Shown in pieces: positions 49,063-56,286 of a DNA stretch of 64,000 nt (positions within the stretch are counted from its first letter, which is position 1; each line of letters begins with the position of its first letter). The notes under the pieces were generated by a model that worked only from the letters and a program-made list of their open reading frames with translations, did no database searches and had not been told where the DNA came from. Position numbers and translations under genes: made by a program. The stretch is taken from positions 1 through 64,000 of IMG/VR virus record IMGVR_UViG_3300009093_000043; one strand, written 5' to 3'. This DNA is from a virus.

Positions 49063-51597
49063 GATAACGAGACCCCCAGCGTGAGCCCCGGGTCCGTCGG
49101 TCGGCTTGTTCGTCGAGGACGTCAGGCCCGAGACGACTCCGTTCACCCCATTCGCGACGAGGGCGAGCCCTACCGCGTCGGGGATCTCGATCGACAGAGG
49201 GATCGAGAGATACGAACGGATTCGACGAATGATCTCCTGGATCTCTCGAACCCTCTGCTGGAGCATCGAGATGAAGTTCAGGATGAGATCTTCTCCGCCC
49301 TGGAGCCCGGCCGCGATGGACTGGAGGAAGCTCTGGATCATTGAGGCGACGTTCTGCGGACCGGAGAGGAGCCCGACCGACTGGAAGGGGCGGATCGCGA
49401 TCCACCCTCCGACCGACGTCATGTCAGCCGCTACTAGGCCCAGGACGTCCGCAGAGATGTTGTAGATGTCCTCCGTGAAGAGGGAGCGGGCGTACCAGGC
49501 GGAGGTACCCCCGCGAGGTACGACGATCGGAGCGGCCTTTGCTACCTTGGGGATCCCCGGGACGGCGTAACCGAACCCAGAGGTGTTGTAGGTCGCGAGG
49601 ACCCCGAGGTCCCGAGCCGCCGCGAGAGAGGCGCTAGGGGCCGTCTCCGTGCCGTCGAGGCTGTAGGCGTTCTTCGCGACGTAGGTCGTGAGCTGGTTCC
49701 CGTCCTCGTCGGCCGGGGTGAGGCTCTGGAGAATCGTGACGTCGAGCGCGGGAAGGTTCGCCGCCCCTTCGGTACGAGTGTCTGACCACATCCACTCGGT
49801 GAGGGTCGCGAAACGAGCCGCGCGAGCCGCCATGACCGAGTCCGGGAGGTTCCCCTGGCGCTCGATGATCTGGTCGGTGAGGACGCCGATCTTCGTGAGG
49901 AGGTCCGAACCGAAGGCCACCGGGTTCGCCGAAGACGTGAAGTAGTCCTGAGGATTCCCGAAGAGCGGGAGGATGTTCTGGGCGAACGATTCGAGCCCCG
50001 TCGGGGCGAACGTATCACTCCGAGTGATTGAGGTCCCGTTCGGTCCGGTAACCGGCTGGGCGAGCGTATCCGTGAGGGTCGAGTCGAGCGTCTTCGAGGG
50101 AAGGTCGAGATCCGAACGCGACAGAATCATCACGGCGAGCGCGGTACTGACGGCCTGGATGTAGTTGTTCGTGTTCGCCGAGGGGAACGAGACCTGGACC
50201 ACCGAGGAGGGAAGCCCTCGATCGGAGGCCGACACTTCGCCTTTCGGCGCGACCATGACCGATACCGGGGTCTGGACCGGGAGGATGTTCCACTGGAACG
50301 AGTTCTTCGAGGTCACCTTGTTCGAGCAGGACATGACTCGAACGAAGACCGTCTGGGGCTGTACGGCGTGAGCGAAGTCCGGGGTGCCGTCTTCGAGGAT
50401 CGGCGTCTGCCACGGAAGGTCGGTCTGGGACAGCTCGAACGAGAAGACCCCGCCGACGAGGCTCTGAGCGAGGACCTCCTCGTGGGGGATGTAGATCGTT
50501 CGCTGGTTGTAGAACCGCGAAGGGTCGGAACCGTCCCCCGGGCCGAAGACGTTCGACTTGATGGACTGGGTCGAGGAGAGGTTCGTGATGAAGAAGGCCG
50601 GACGGGCTCCGTCGTTGAGGTTCCCGTCCGCATCGAAGGACGCGTTCCAGTCCACCCCCGAGTCGAGAGCGATCGAATCGGCGCCCCCGAAGATCTGAAG
50701 AACACGTCCCGTCCCGCCTTCCTCATAGAGGCCGGTCTGGTAGGAGGAGGGGGTAGAGGAGCTTCCTTCGTCGGGGACCCCGCCGACGCCGCCGGTGCTG
50801 CCTTCGATCGGGGCGAGGTAGCCAGCGTAGAGGCCTTCGGGGAAGACCGAGATCTCGATCAGAAAGCCGTCCGGAGGAACGACGGGAGAGGAGATCCCCG
50901 GGCTCGAACCGGCGCTGGGGGCGAGGCTCCACTGGAGGATTGTGCTAGTCCGCCCTAGGAGGCGCGAGGTGGCCGCTCGGAAGGTCGCGACGGCCGAAGG
51001 GGGCGCCCCGCCCGTCGGGAGCCTCGTAGAGCCCCCGGCGAAGTTCGCGAGAAGGCCCACCGGGGTCGGGAGGGACGAACCGTTGATGTTGAAGCCGAAG
51101 AATTGGGCGAAACCGGAGAGGAGCTGGTTGATCAGGTTGAACTGATCAAAGTTCGCGAGGCGATTCGTGAACGAGACGTCCACCCCAACGTAGAGGAAGA
51201 GGGCCAGGACGGTCGTCGAGTCGGTGAAGGTAGGTCGTTCGAGGTCGGTCCGGTCGAGGAGCCTCGAAAGCATCCGCCGCTGGTACCCTTGGTATCCGCC
51301 GCGAAGCTGATCGAACGTCGTGTCTTCGAGGAGGTACCAGTCCCCGTTCACGTAGATCCCGGCTTTCCGGAAATCCAAGACGAGGTTCTGAAGGGTCTGG
51401 ATCAGTTCTTGGACGAGCGCCCGGATGGGGTTCAGGAGGCTCGAAACGAAGCTCTTGATGATGTTCAGGACGGTGAGAGCGATGTCCAGGGCGGTGATAA
51501 TGAGGTCGAAGATCCCATTGACGACCGCGACGGCATCCTGGATTTCTGGGATATTGAAGCGGACCTGGAGCCCGCCCCACTGACCGGTAGTCGCCAT
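49006..51597 (-). CDS. Large virion-type protein (863 aa)
   Basis: An 863 aa protein. Residues about 15-75 are strongly helical and partly hydrophobic (IPEIQDAVAVVNGIFDLIIT, LNIIKSFVSSLLNPIRALVQ), about 200-640 are Gly/Ser/Thr-rich and beta-like, and the C terminus is helical again, ending in a hydrophobic LLLLLVS. The combination fits a tail or baseplate component, or part of a membrane-contacting injection apparatus; no domain is identifiable. GAGGA precedes the ATG at 51597. Confidence 0.7.
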   Translation of the reverse strand: MATTGQWGGLQVRFNIPEIQDAVAVVNGIFDLIITALDIALTVLNIIKSFVSSLLNPIRALVQELIQTLQNLVLDFRKAGIYVNGDWYLLEDTTFDQLRGGYQGYQRRMLSRLLDRTDLERPTFTDSTTVLALFLYVGVDVSFTNRLANFDQFNLINQLLSGFAQFFGFNINGSSLPTPVGLLANFAGGSTRLPTGGAPPSAVATFRAATSRLLGRTSTILQWSLAPSAGSSPGISSPVVPPDGFLIEISVFPEGLYAGYLAPIEGSTGGVGGVPDEGSSSTPSSYQTGLYEEGGTGRVLQIFGGADSIALDSGVDWNASFDADGNLNDGARPAFFITNLSSTQSIKSNVFGPGDGSDPSRFYNQRTIYIPHEEVLAQSLVGGVFSFELSQTDLPWQTPILEDGTPDFAHAVQPQTVFVRVMSCSNKVTSKNSFQWNILPVQTPVSVMVAPKGEVSASDRGLPSSVVQVSFPSANTNNYIQAVSTALAVMILSRSDLDLPSKTLDSTLTDTLAQPVTGPNGTSITRSDTFAPTGLESFAQNILPLFGNPQDYFTSSANPVAFGSDLLTKIGVLTDQIIERQGNLPDSVMAARAARFATLTEWMWSDTRTEGAANLPALDVTILQSLTPADEDGNQLTTYVAKNAYSLDGTETAPSASLAAARDLGVLATYNTSGFGYAVPGIPKVAKAAPIVVPRGGTSAWYARSLFTEDIYNISADVLGLVAADMTSVGGWIAIRPFQSVGLLSGPQNVASMIQSFLQSIAAGLQGGEDLILNFISMLQQRVREIQEIIRRIRSYLSIPLSIEIPDAVGLALVANGVNGVVSGLTSSTNKPTDGPGAHAGGLVILAGGLPTLITDLLLLLVS

Positions 51598-51635
51598 TTC
51601 TCCTCTGGGTCCTCAGAGGAACGGTACCGGAGCGG

Positions 51636-51642
51636 GCGTAAC
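51636..51642 (+). promoter_or_regulatory. GCGTAAC motif upstream of gene at 51653
   Basis: GCGTAAC ends 10 bases before the ATG at 51653 in a 55-base divergent spacer; no better ribosome site is visible there. Confidence 0.35.
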
Positions 51643-51652
51643 TTCGTCTTGA

Positions 51653-52510
51653 ATGACCAAGTTGATCCCAGCCTCTCCTGAAGAGACCGAAAAGGTGCTC
51701 ATCGCCGCGAAGGTTCTCTTCGCCCTGAATCGGCTGGTACTTCACCCGCTGGGGTACGCGATCGCGACGAGCTATCCGGACGAGGGTCCTCACGATCTTC
51801 CCACCCACCTCATCCTCATGAAGACGGACGACGGTTCTCCGCTCGTCTTCGAGGAGAGCCCGTTCCTCGATCAGTGCAACGCGGACCTCGCTCGGTTCGT
51901 CGAGAACGTCCGCCCCCCGAATCGGGGTGTCTTCGATTCGATCCTGCCTCACAAGGCTCGCTTCGCGGCGTTCCAGGAACGTGCGTTCGGACCTGAGGCG
52001 CCGCCGGAGACGAAAACTCTCGTCGAACAAGCTGCCAAGGTGATGGAAAAGATTCGCCTCGGGGTTCGGTTCGACGATCCCTACGACTCGATCCTCGACG
52101 ATGGGACCGAAGACGACGATGTCGCGTACGAAGCGGCTCGGGCTCGACTCGAAGCGGACGGGGTGGACGTGGAAGCGTTCCTCGTTCGTCTCCGCAAGTT
52201 CCTCGCCCTCCATCGCCAGGTCGAGCCTCCGACCGACGAAGACCGAGAGGTCATGGCCGAGGCCGGAGGGATCGCCGTCCGGGACCTTCCATTCGGAGCC
52301 GCCGAGGCCTCGCGAGACATCCGCCTTCGAGACGACGATCCGGTTCATCCGGATTCGGATGAACCGACTCCTCCCGAATTCAGCAAAGAGTTCATGAGTA
52401 CCAACAAGATCTACCGCGAGTGTGAGCACCGTCTCTCGACGGGTCCGGGCGCGGGGAAGTCCACCTTCACCACCCCATGCGCCCAGTGCGACGCGAGGAT
52501 TCGATCATGA
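51653..52510 (+). CDS. Hypothetical acidic protein
   Basis: A 285 aa protein; helical N terminus (SPEETEKVLIAAKVLFALNR), an acidic central region (DDPYDSILDDGTEDDDVAYE), and a C-terminal CEH...CAQC group (about residues 258-281) that may bind zinc. An ATGA junction couples it to the next gene. No family is recognised. Confidence 0.65.
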   Translation: MTKLIPASPEETEKVLIAAKVLFALNRLVLHPLGYAIATSYPDEGPHDLPTHLILMKTDDGSPLVFEESPFLDQCNADLARFVENVRPPNRGVFDSILPHKARFAAFQERAFGPEAPPETKTLVEQAAKVMEKIRLGVRFDDPYDSILDDGTEDDDVAYEAARARLEADGVDVEAFLVRLRKFLALHRQVEPPTDEDREVMAEAGGIAVRDLPFGAAEASRDIRLRDDDPVHPDSDEPTPPEFSKEFMSTNKIYRECEHRLSTGPGAGKSTFTTPCAQCDARIRS

Positions 52511-53241
52511 GATACGTCGCCAGGTTCCACTTCTGGGAGGCCGGAGAGTTCGAAGCTCTTCTCGATCGGAAGAAGGCCGAGAGCGAAGCGGCGAAGCAGA
52601 AGGGGGAGAAGTTCTCCTGGGGGGACCGAGAGATCGACGAGAGTTTCTTGGCCCACACGAAGGAAGTGATCTTCACCTTCCCGGAGGAGGACTCCGAGAA
52701 GGTGTTCGAAGAGGCGTGGAGACTCTCAGGTCTCCAGCGCGAGAAGTTGGATCCGAAGATGTCTTCGATCCGCGTCTCTCCCCTTCCGTACCTCACGATC
52801 CGAGAGCTTCTCTCGGCTCCCGTCCTTCACACCGAGTACGACTTCTGGAGGATGGAGGCCTCGTCTCCGTTCCCCGAGGACCTCCGGTACGAGAGGATCG
52901 ACGAGGAGAAGCTGAAGGCCTCGGGCCGCGTTCGGATCGACTACTACGCCGACCACTATATCGACGGCGAACGGGGTTGGTCGATCGCGTGCGTCTTCTG
53001 GGACAACCTCCCGGTCTTCATCTACCAGTGCGCCGGCCGAAGCGGTCGAGACTTCAGCCGTACGATCATGATCTCCTACGATCGTCTTTCGGAGATGACT
53101 CAGTTCCTCCGGACGCTCCTGGATGACTCGGAACGTCGGGTGAGGGAGACCCCTCTCGACGAGGAGAACCTCGACCTCACCTTCTTCTACAGCGACTCCA
53201 TCTCGCGAGAACTCCCCCAGCCGAAAGGAGCAAATACATGA
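52507..53241 (+). CDS. Hypothetical protein
   Basis: A 244 aa protein starting at the ATG overlapping the upstream TGA (MRYVARFHFWEAGEFEALLD). Residues about 10-35 are a charged helix, and the rest is alpha/beta with several aromatic strands (RIDYYADHYIDGERGWSIAC, VFWDNLPVFIYQCAGRSGRD). No catalytic motif is evident. ATGA couples it to the next gene. Confidence 0.65.
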   Translation: MRYVARFHFWEAGEFEALLDRKKAESEAAKQKGEKFSWGDREIDESFLAHTKEVIFTFPEEDSEKVFEEAWRLSGLQREKLDPKMSSIRVSPLPYLTIRELLSAPVLHTEYDFWRMEASSPFPEDLRYERIDEEKLKASGRVRIDYYADHYIDGERGWSIACVFWDNLPVFIYQCAGRSGRDFSRTIMISYDRLSEMTQFLRTLLDDSERRVRETPLDEENLDLTFFYSDSISRELPQPKGANT

Positions 53242-53666
53242 CCTGTCGCTGCGCCTCCGCCGAAATTCACGCCCAACGAGCCCTCGACCAGGCCTACGAT
53301 TCCTCGCGCGCGACTCAGGAGTCCATGAAGAAGGAGATCGACAAGCTGAAGGCGGAGATCGCTTCTCGAACGGCGGATCCAACGAAGTATGTGATCCTCG
53401 ACGCCTACGATTCAGCCCCCGGGTTCCTCGTCGTGAAGGCTCAGTTCCCCTCGTGCACGAAGTGCTCGTTCGAGGGAACGAAGATCCTCGTGTACCGCAA
53501 CGTTCGTCCGATCGACGCGATGAAGTGGAAGAACCTCGACCCCCACTTCCGTGAGGCGGACAAGAAGCTGGAGATCAACAGCGCCCCGAGCCCGATCGCC
53601 CGCTTCCCCGGGAACAAGGAAGGGTGGGACGACGCCATCCACTTCGCCAACTTGAAGGCGAAGTGA
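53238..53666 (+). CDS. Hypothetical Cys-containing protein
   Basis: A 142 aa protein with CRC near the N terminus and SCTKC at about residues 71-75, separated by a coiled-coil-like helix (ESMKKEIDKLKAEIASRTAD). It probably binds a metal. GGAG lies upstream in the preceding gene. A TGATG joins it to the next gene. Confidence 0.65.
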   Translation: MTCRCASAEIHAQRALDQAYDSSRATQESMKKEIDKLKAEIASRTADPTKYVILDAYDSAPGFLVVKAQFPSCTKCSFEGTKILVYRNVRPIDAMKWKNLDPHFREADKKLEINSAPSPIARFPGNKEGWDDAIHFANLKAK

Positions 53667-53911
53667 TGAGCGATCGGAACCGCTCCAGCGCTCGGTGGAC
53701 TCGGGCTCAACGCGAGCGGGCGAAGCGCGAAGGAAAGACCCTCTTCACGATCTCCTTCAACAGCCAGTACGTGAAGCCTCCAACGAAGGGCGCGGGCGAC
53801 TTCATCGAGTACAGCGGCCAGTGCGGAGAAGACTCAGCGAAGGAGATCGGAGACTTCATCGTGAAGCTCCTGAAGAAGCACAAGGCCGAGGAAAAGGCCG
53901 AGAAGACTTGA
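53666..53911 (+). CDS. Small basic protein
   Basis: An 81 aa protein (MSDRNRSSARWTRAQRERAK) starting in the TGATG overlap. The N terminus is strongly basic, and the C terminus is a Lys/Glu helix (GDFIVKLLKKHKAEEKAEKT). It may bind nucleic acid. Last gene of the short plus-strand unit before paralogue C. Confidence 0.65.
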   Translation: MSDRNRSSARWTRAQRERAKREGKTLFTISFNSQYVKPPTKGAGDFIEYSGQCGEDSAKEIGDFIVKLLKKHKAEEKAEKT

Positions 53912-53965
53912 AGGGCTCAAGACCGCAATAGGTACGTTTTCGCCCCTATCCGCCTTCTTGAGGAT

Positions 53966-54415
53966 ATGGCACCCCCTCGGAAGCTCTTTCAAGCCGTTGG
54001 CGCTACGCCTCAGAGCGCGTGCGACGCGATCGGGGCGACTTCTTCCGACGTACTCAACAGCGGGACGTACGTCCCCAGCATCACGATCTTCTCGGGCACC
54101 GTACTGTCGATCAACGGGCCGATCTCCCCCTTCATCTACTCCCGAGTGGGGAACGTAGTGACGGTCACCGGGGGGTGTAACGTGACCTCGACCGGAGCCG
54201 GAAGCGTAACGCTTCAGATTTCGGTTCCGATCCCCACTACCGTGGCGACGGGGTCTGGAGTCCTTACTCCCACCGCAGCCACTGCGAATCTGGGTCGGAG
54301 CGTGATCATGGGGGCGGTTTCCTTCCCTCCCGTATCGATGATCGCCAACATCACTACGGTCGGGGCCGTAGCGGGAGTGGTCGTCCAGTTCACCTTCCAG
54401 TACGTGGTGGGCTGA
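53966..54415 (+). CDS. Fibre-like virion protein, paralogue family member C
   Basis: A 149 aa protein. APPRKLFQAVGATPQSACDA aligns with the N termini of members A and B, and YVPSITIFSGT ... SRVGNVVTVTGGCNVTSTGA aligns with member B. The fold is predicted to be all-beta and trimer-forming, like small fibre or decoration modules. TTGAGGAT gives a good ribosome site. It is the last plus-strand gene of the window and converges on the minus-strand cluster. Confidence 0.72.
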   Translation: MAPPRKLFQAVGATPQSACDAIGATSSDVLNSGTYVPSITIFSGTVLSINGPISPFIYSRVGNVVTVTGGCNVTSTGAGSVTLQISVPIPTTVATGSGVLTPTAATANLGRSVIMGAVSFPPVSMIANITTVGAVAGVVVQFTFQYVVG

Positions 54416-54422
54416 TTCGGGC

Positions 54423-54659
54423 TCAGAGACCCCCGCCTCGTTTCAGGCGGGCTCGGTTCTCTTCGAGCACAACGATCTGAGCCTGGTCGGAAGCGACCTG
54501 AGCTTCGAGGAGCAGGGCGATCTTCTCCATCGCCTCCCTCTGGGAGACAATCAGAGGGAGCTTCCCGAGGTCGACCGACTTGGATTTCTTCCACGTCGGA
54601 TTCTCGGGGTCGAATCCGAGGTCTTTCAGCTTCTGCTTCAGATCGTCTTCTTCGGTCAC
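54423..54659 (-). CDS. Small coiled-coil protein
   Basis: A 78 aa protein read from a GTG at 54659 that overlaps the upstream TGA (GTGA). The sequence TEEDDLKQKLKDLGFDPENP is followed by a heptad-rich helix (QREAMEKIALLLEAQVASDQ). The frame is open further upstream but overlaps the preceding gene. Last gene of the minus-strand run. Function unknown. Confidence 0.6.
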   Translation of the reverse strand: MTEEDDLKQKLKDLGFDPENPTWKKSKSVDLGKLPLIVSQREAMEKIALLLEAQVASDQAQIVVLEENRARLKRGGGL

Positions 54660-55015
54660 CGGATCCTCACGCCCTTCTGCTCGGAGTTCCGGTAGTTGCT
54701 GAAGTACGTTACTTCGAGAGGCTTGAAGGCGAGCGCCCCCTCGTGGATGAACCACGTCCCAGGGCCGTCGTAGATGTGGTCCTCTCCGGAAGGGTCCGGA
54801 AGGAGAGCCGTCTCGTCATCGACGAGGATCTTCATCACCCACGCCTGAGTCGACTGAGCGTCGCCGAAGACGTCCATCGAGATCCAGTTGGGGAAGACGG
54901 TCGAGACGTGGACGTAGTGCTTCCCGTTGTAGACGTTCCTCCCAGGCTGGATTCGCCACGAGAGGAGGAGAGACTCCACGGCGCGCTTCGTCTTCGTGGT
55001 GTGGTAGAGGATCAT
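54656..55015 (-). CDS. Small ADP-ribosyltransferase-like protein
   Basis: A 119 aa protein beginning MILYHTTKTKRAVESLLLSW. The LYHTT strand followed by a helix, then a Gly/Tyr segment and HVSTVFPNW, resembles the H-x-T and S-x-x opening of ADP-ribosyltransferase (ART/DarT/Tpt1-like) folds; later strands (AWVMKILVDD, TWFIHEGALAFKPLEVTYF) fit a compact mixed fold. The usual ExE or catalytic Glu is not clearly placed. ART-type activity on DNA, RNA or host protein is a hypothesis only. Coupled by ATGA. Confidence 0.55.
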   Translation of the reverse strand: MILYHTTKTKRAVESLLLSWRIQPGRNVYNGKHYVHVSTVFPNWISMDVFGDAQSTQAWVMKILVDDETALLPDPSGEDHIYDGPGTWFIHEGALAFKPLEVTYFSNYRNSEQKGVRIR

Positions 55016-55215
55016 CGTGAGGTGTGAAGGCTGATCGCTCGTTCGAGGGAAACGCCCGAGTTGGCTGTCTCCGCGATCGCGGTAGCCCTCTCATGGGTGT
55101 TGACGTCTGCGCACTCCGGAGCGTGGAGGACGCTCGTGTAGATATCTCCGCGACGTTGGATCCGCCACGGAAGGAAGTCGTCCCCCGAAGGGACTACTGT
55201 CCAGGGCTCACTCAC
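55012..55215 (-). CDS. Small hypothetical protein
   Basis: A 67 aa protein from a GTG at 55215 overlapping the previous gene. It has a short strand pair (DFLPWRIQRRGDIYTSVLHA) and a C-terminal helix. No family is recognised; it is supported by its place in a tightly overlapping minus-strand run. Confidence 0.55.
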   Translation of the reverse strand: MSEPWTVVPSGDDFLPWRIQRRGDIYTSVLHAPECADVNTHERATAIAETANSGVSLERAISLHTSR

Positions 55216-55480
55216 TTCGGAAGCGCCCGAGGTTCGCCGATAGGGTGAAGTTCGTCTTGATCACGCGGGCCCCGTCGTTACTCCCCACCACCATCGCCCC
55301 CGTGGGCGGAAGCTTGTCGCCGGGCCCCGAGGGGTTCGTGTAGATCCGAGCCTCGCTTCCCAGCTCGCTGTTGAGGTCCGGTTCGGATTTCCAGAGAGCT
55401 TCGAGTTCCTCTTCGGAGAGTTCGAGGCCCTCTTCGTCTTCGCCAGTAGCCAACCGGAGGTGTCTTCTGTCCACAGTCAT
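55208..55480 (-). CDS. Small acidic hypothetical protein
   Basis: A 90 aa protein (MTVDRRHLRLATGEDEEGLE) with a Glu-rich helix at about 15-35. GGAGG sits directly against the ATG, closer than ideal. The frame is open upstream, without TAA or TGA, through the TAG of the preceding gene, so UAG readthrough would fuse the two products. Confidence 0.6.
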   Translation of the reverse strand: MTVDRRHLRLATGEDEEGLELSEEELEALWKSEPDLNSELGSEARIYTNPSGPGDKLPPTGAMVVGSNDGARVIKTNFTLSANLGRFRSE

Positions 55481-55513
55481 CCTCCAAGAATAGCGCCTGA
55501 GTTGGGGAATGGG

Positions 55514-55828
55514 CTAGACGTCGGTCTCGATATTGACGGTCGTCCCGTTCGCGCTCGATTCGCTGACGAGCTTTCCATCCACGTAGACCTTCACGCAGAG
55601 GAGACCTTCCTCGTCCACTCGCGAGACGACGCGAAGACGGCGCTTCTCGTACTCATCGGGAGGGGGCGGAGGGTCGGTGTCGTGGTCGGGGAGAGGCGCC
55701 TCCAAAAACTCCTTCGTCTTCTCGTGAGACATGGCTTCGAGCTTCTGGATCGTTTCCTTCTTCGCCTTGGGCATTGAGGGCGGTCCGCCGTACACCATAC
55801 TGATCCCACGCTCCGGTCTGCGTCTCAT
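55514..55828 (-). CDS. Hypothetical protein ending in TAG
   Basis: A 104 aa protein (MRRRPERGISMVYGGPPSMP): basic N terminus, a Lys/Glu helix, an acidic Pro-rich hinge (PDHDTDPPPPPDEYE) and a C-terminal beta region (VSRVDEEGLLCVKVYVDGKL). ATGA overlap with the upstream gene. Its stop is TAG, followed in frame by 11 sense codons and then the ATG of the next gene. Confidence 0.6.
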   Translation of the reverse strand: MRRRPERGISMVYGGPPSMPKAKKETIQKLEAMSHEKTKEFLEAPLPDHDTDPPPPPDEYEKRRLRVVSRVDEEGLLCVKVYVDGKLVSESSANGTTVNIETDV

Positions 55829-56286
55829 ACCCCCGATACGCCCTTCTCTGACTTGAGGCCCAACTCCTCGCCGGGCTTCAGCAGCGTCTTCGCGTACTCC
55901 ACGAACTTCGGATCGTCTCCCTTCGGATCCGTACAGCGGACCGTCATCATTCGGTTGAACTCAATCGTCGCCTTCAGTTCCTCCCGAGTCTTGGGGGCGT
56001 GGTCCGCCTCTTCGTAGGGAACGAAGTCGCCGAAGGCCCTCCACTTTTGGAGGGGCTCGGGGTCACTCATCTCCCACATGAAGGCTCGCCCCGAGTTGAT
56101 GTTCCTCATGTAGAAGTCGACGTCCGAGTCCCACCCGGAAGACTCCAGGAAACCGATGAACCGAAGGGCTGCCTCTTCCGACCCGTCCGCCAAGACGTAG
56201 TAGGAGATCTCGCGCATGATGTCGGCGCCCGGCAACTTCTCTCCGAGAACCGCTACCGCTGGTGCGTAGCCTTCTTCGAGCTTCAT
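55825..56286 (-). CDS. Hypothetical protein
   Basis: A 153 aa alpha/beta protein (MKLEEGYAPAVAVLGEKLPG) without recognised motifs. It begins at the ATG overlapping the TGA of the giant gene, so its translation depends on that gene. Confidence 0.65.
   Translation of the reverse strand: MKLEEGYAPAVAVLGEKLPGADIMREISYYVLADGSEEAALRFIGFLESSGWDSDVDFYMRNINSGRAFMWEMSDPEPLQKWRAFGDFVPYEEADHAPKTREELKATIEFNRMMTVRCTDPKGDDPKFVEYAKTLLKPGEELGLKSEKGVSGV

Noticed and set aside
48904-49344. Extension of the 52 aa gene through its TAG for about 94 further codons
   Set aside because: The extension is antisense to the 863 aa gene, where open antisense frames are common, and it has no protein-like pattern, so it is not listed as a readthrough product.
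38848-54415. Diversity-generating retroelement acting on the fibre-like paralogues
   Set aside because: No reverse transcriptase motif or template/variable repeat pair was found in the window.
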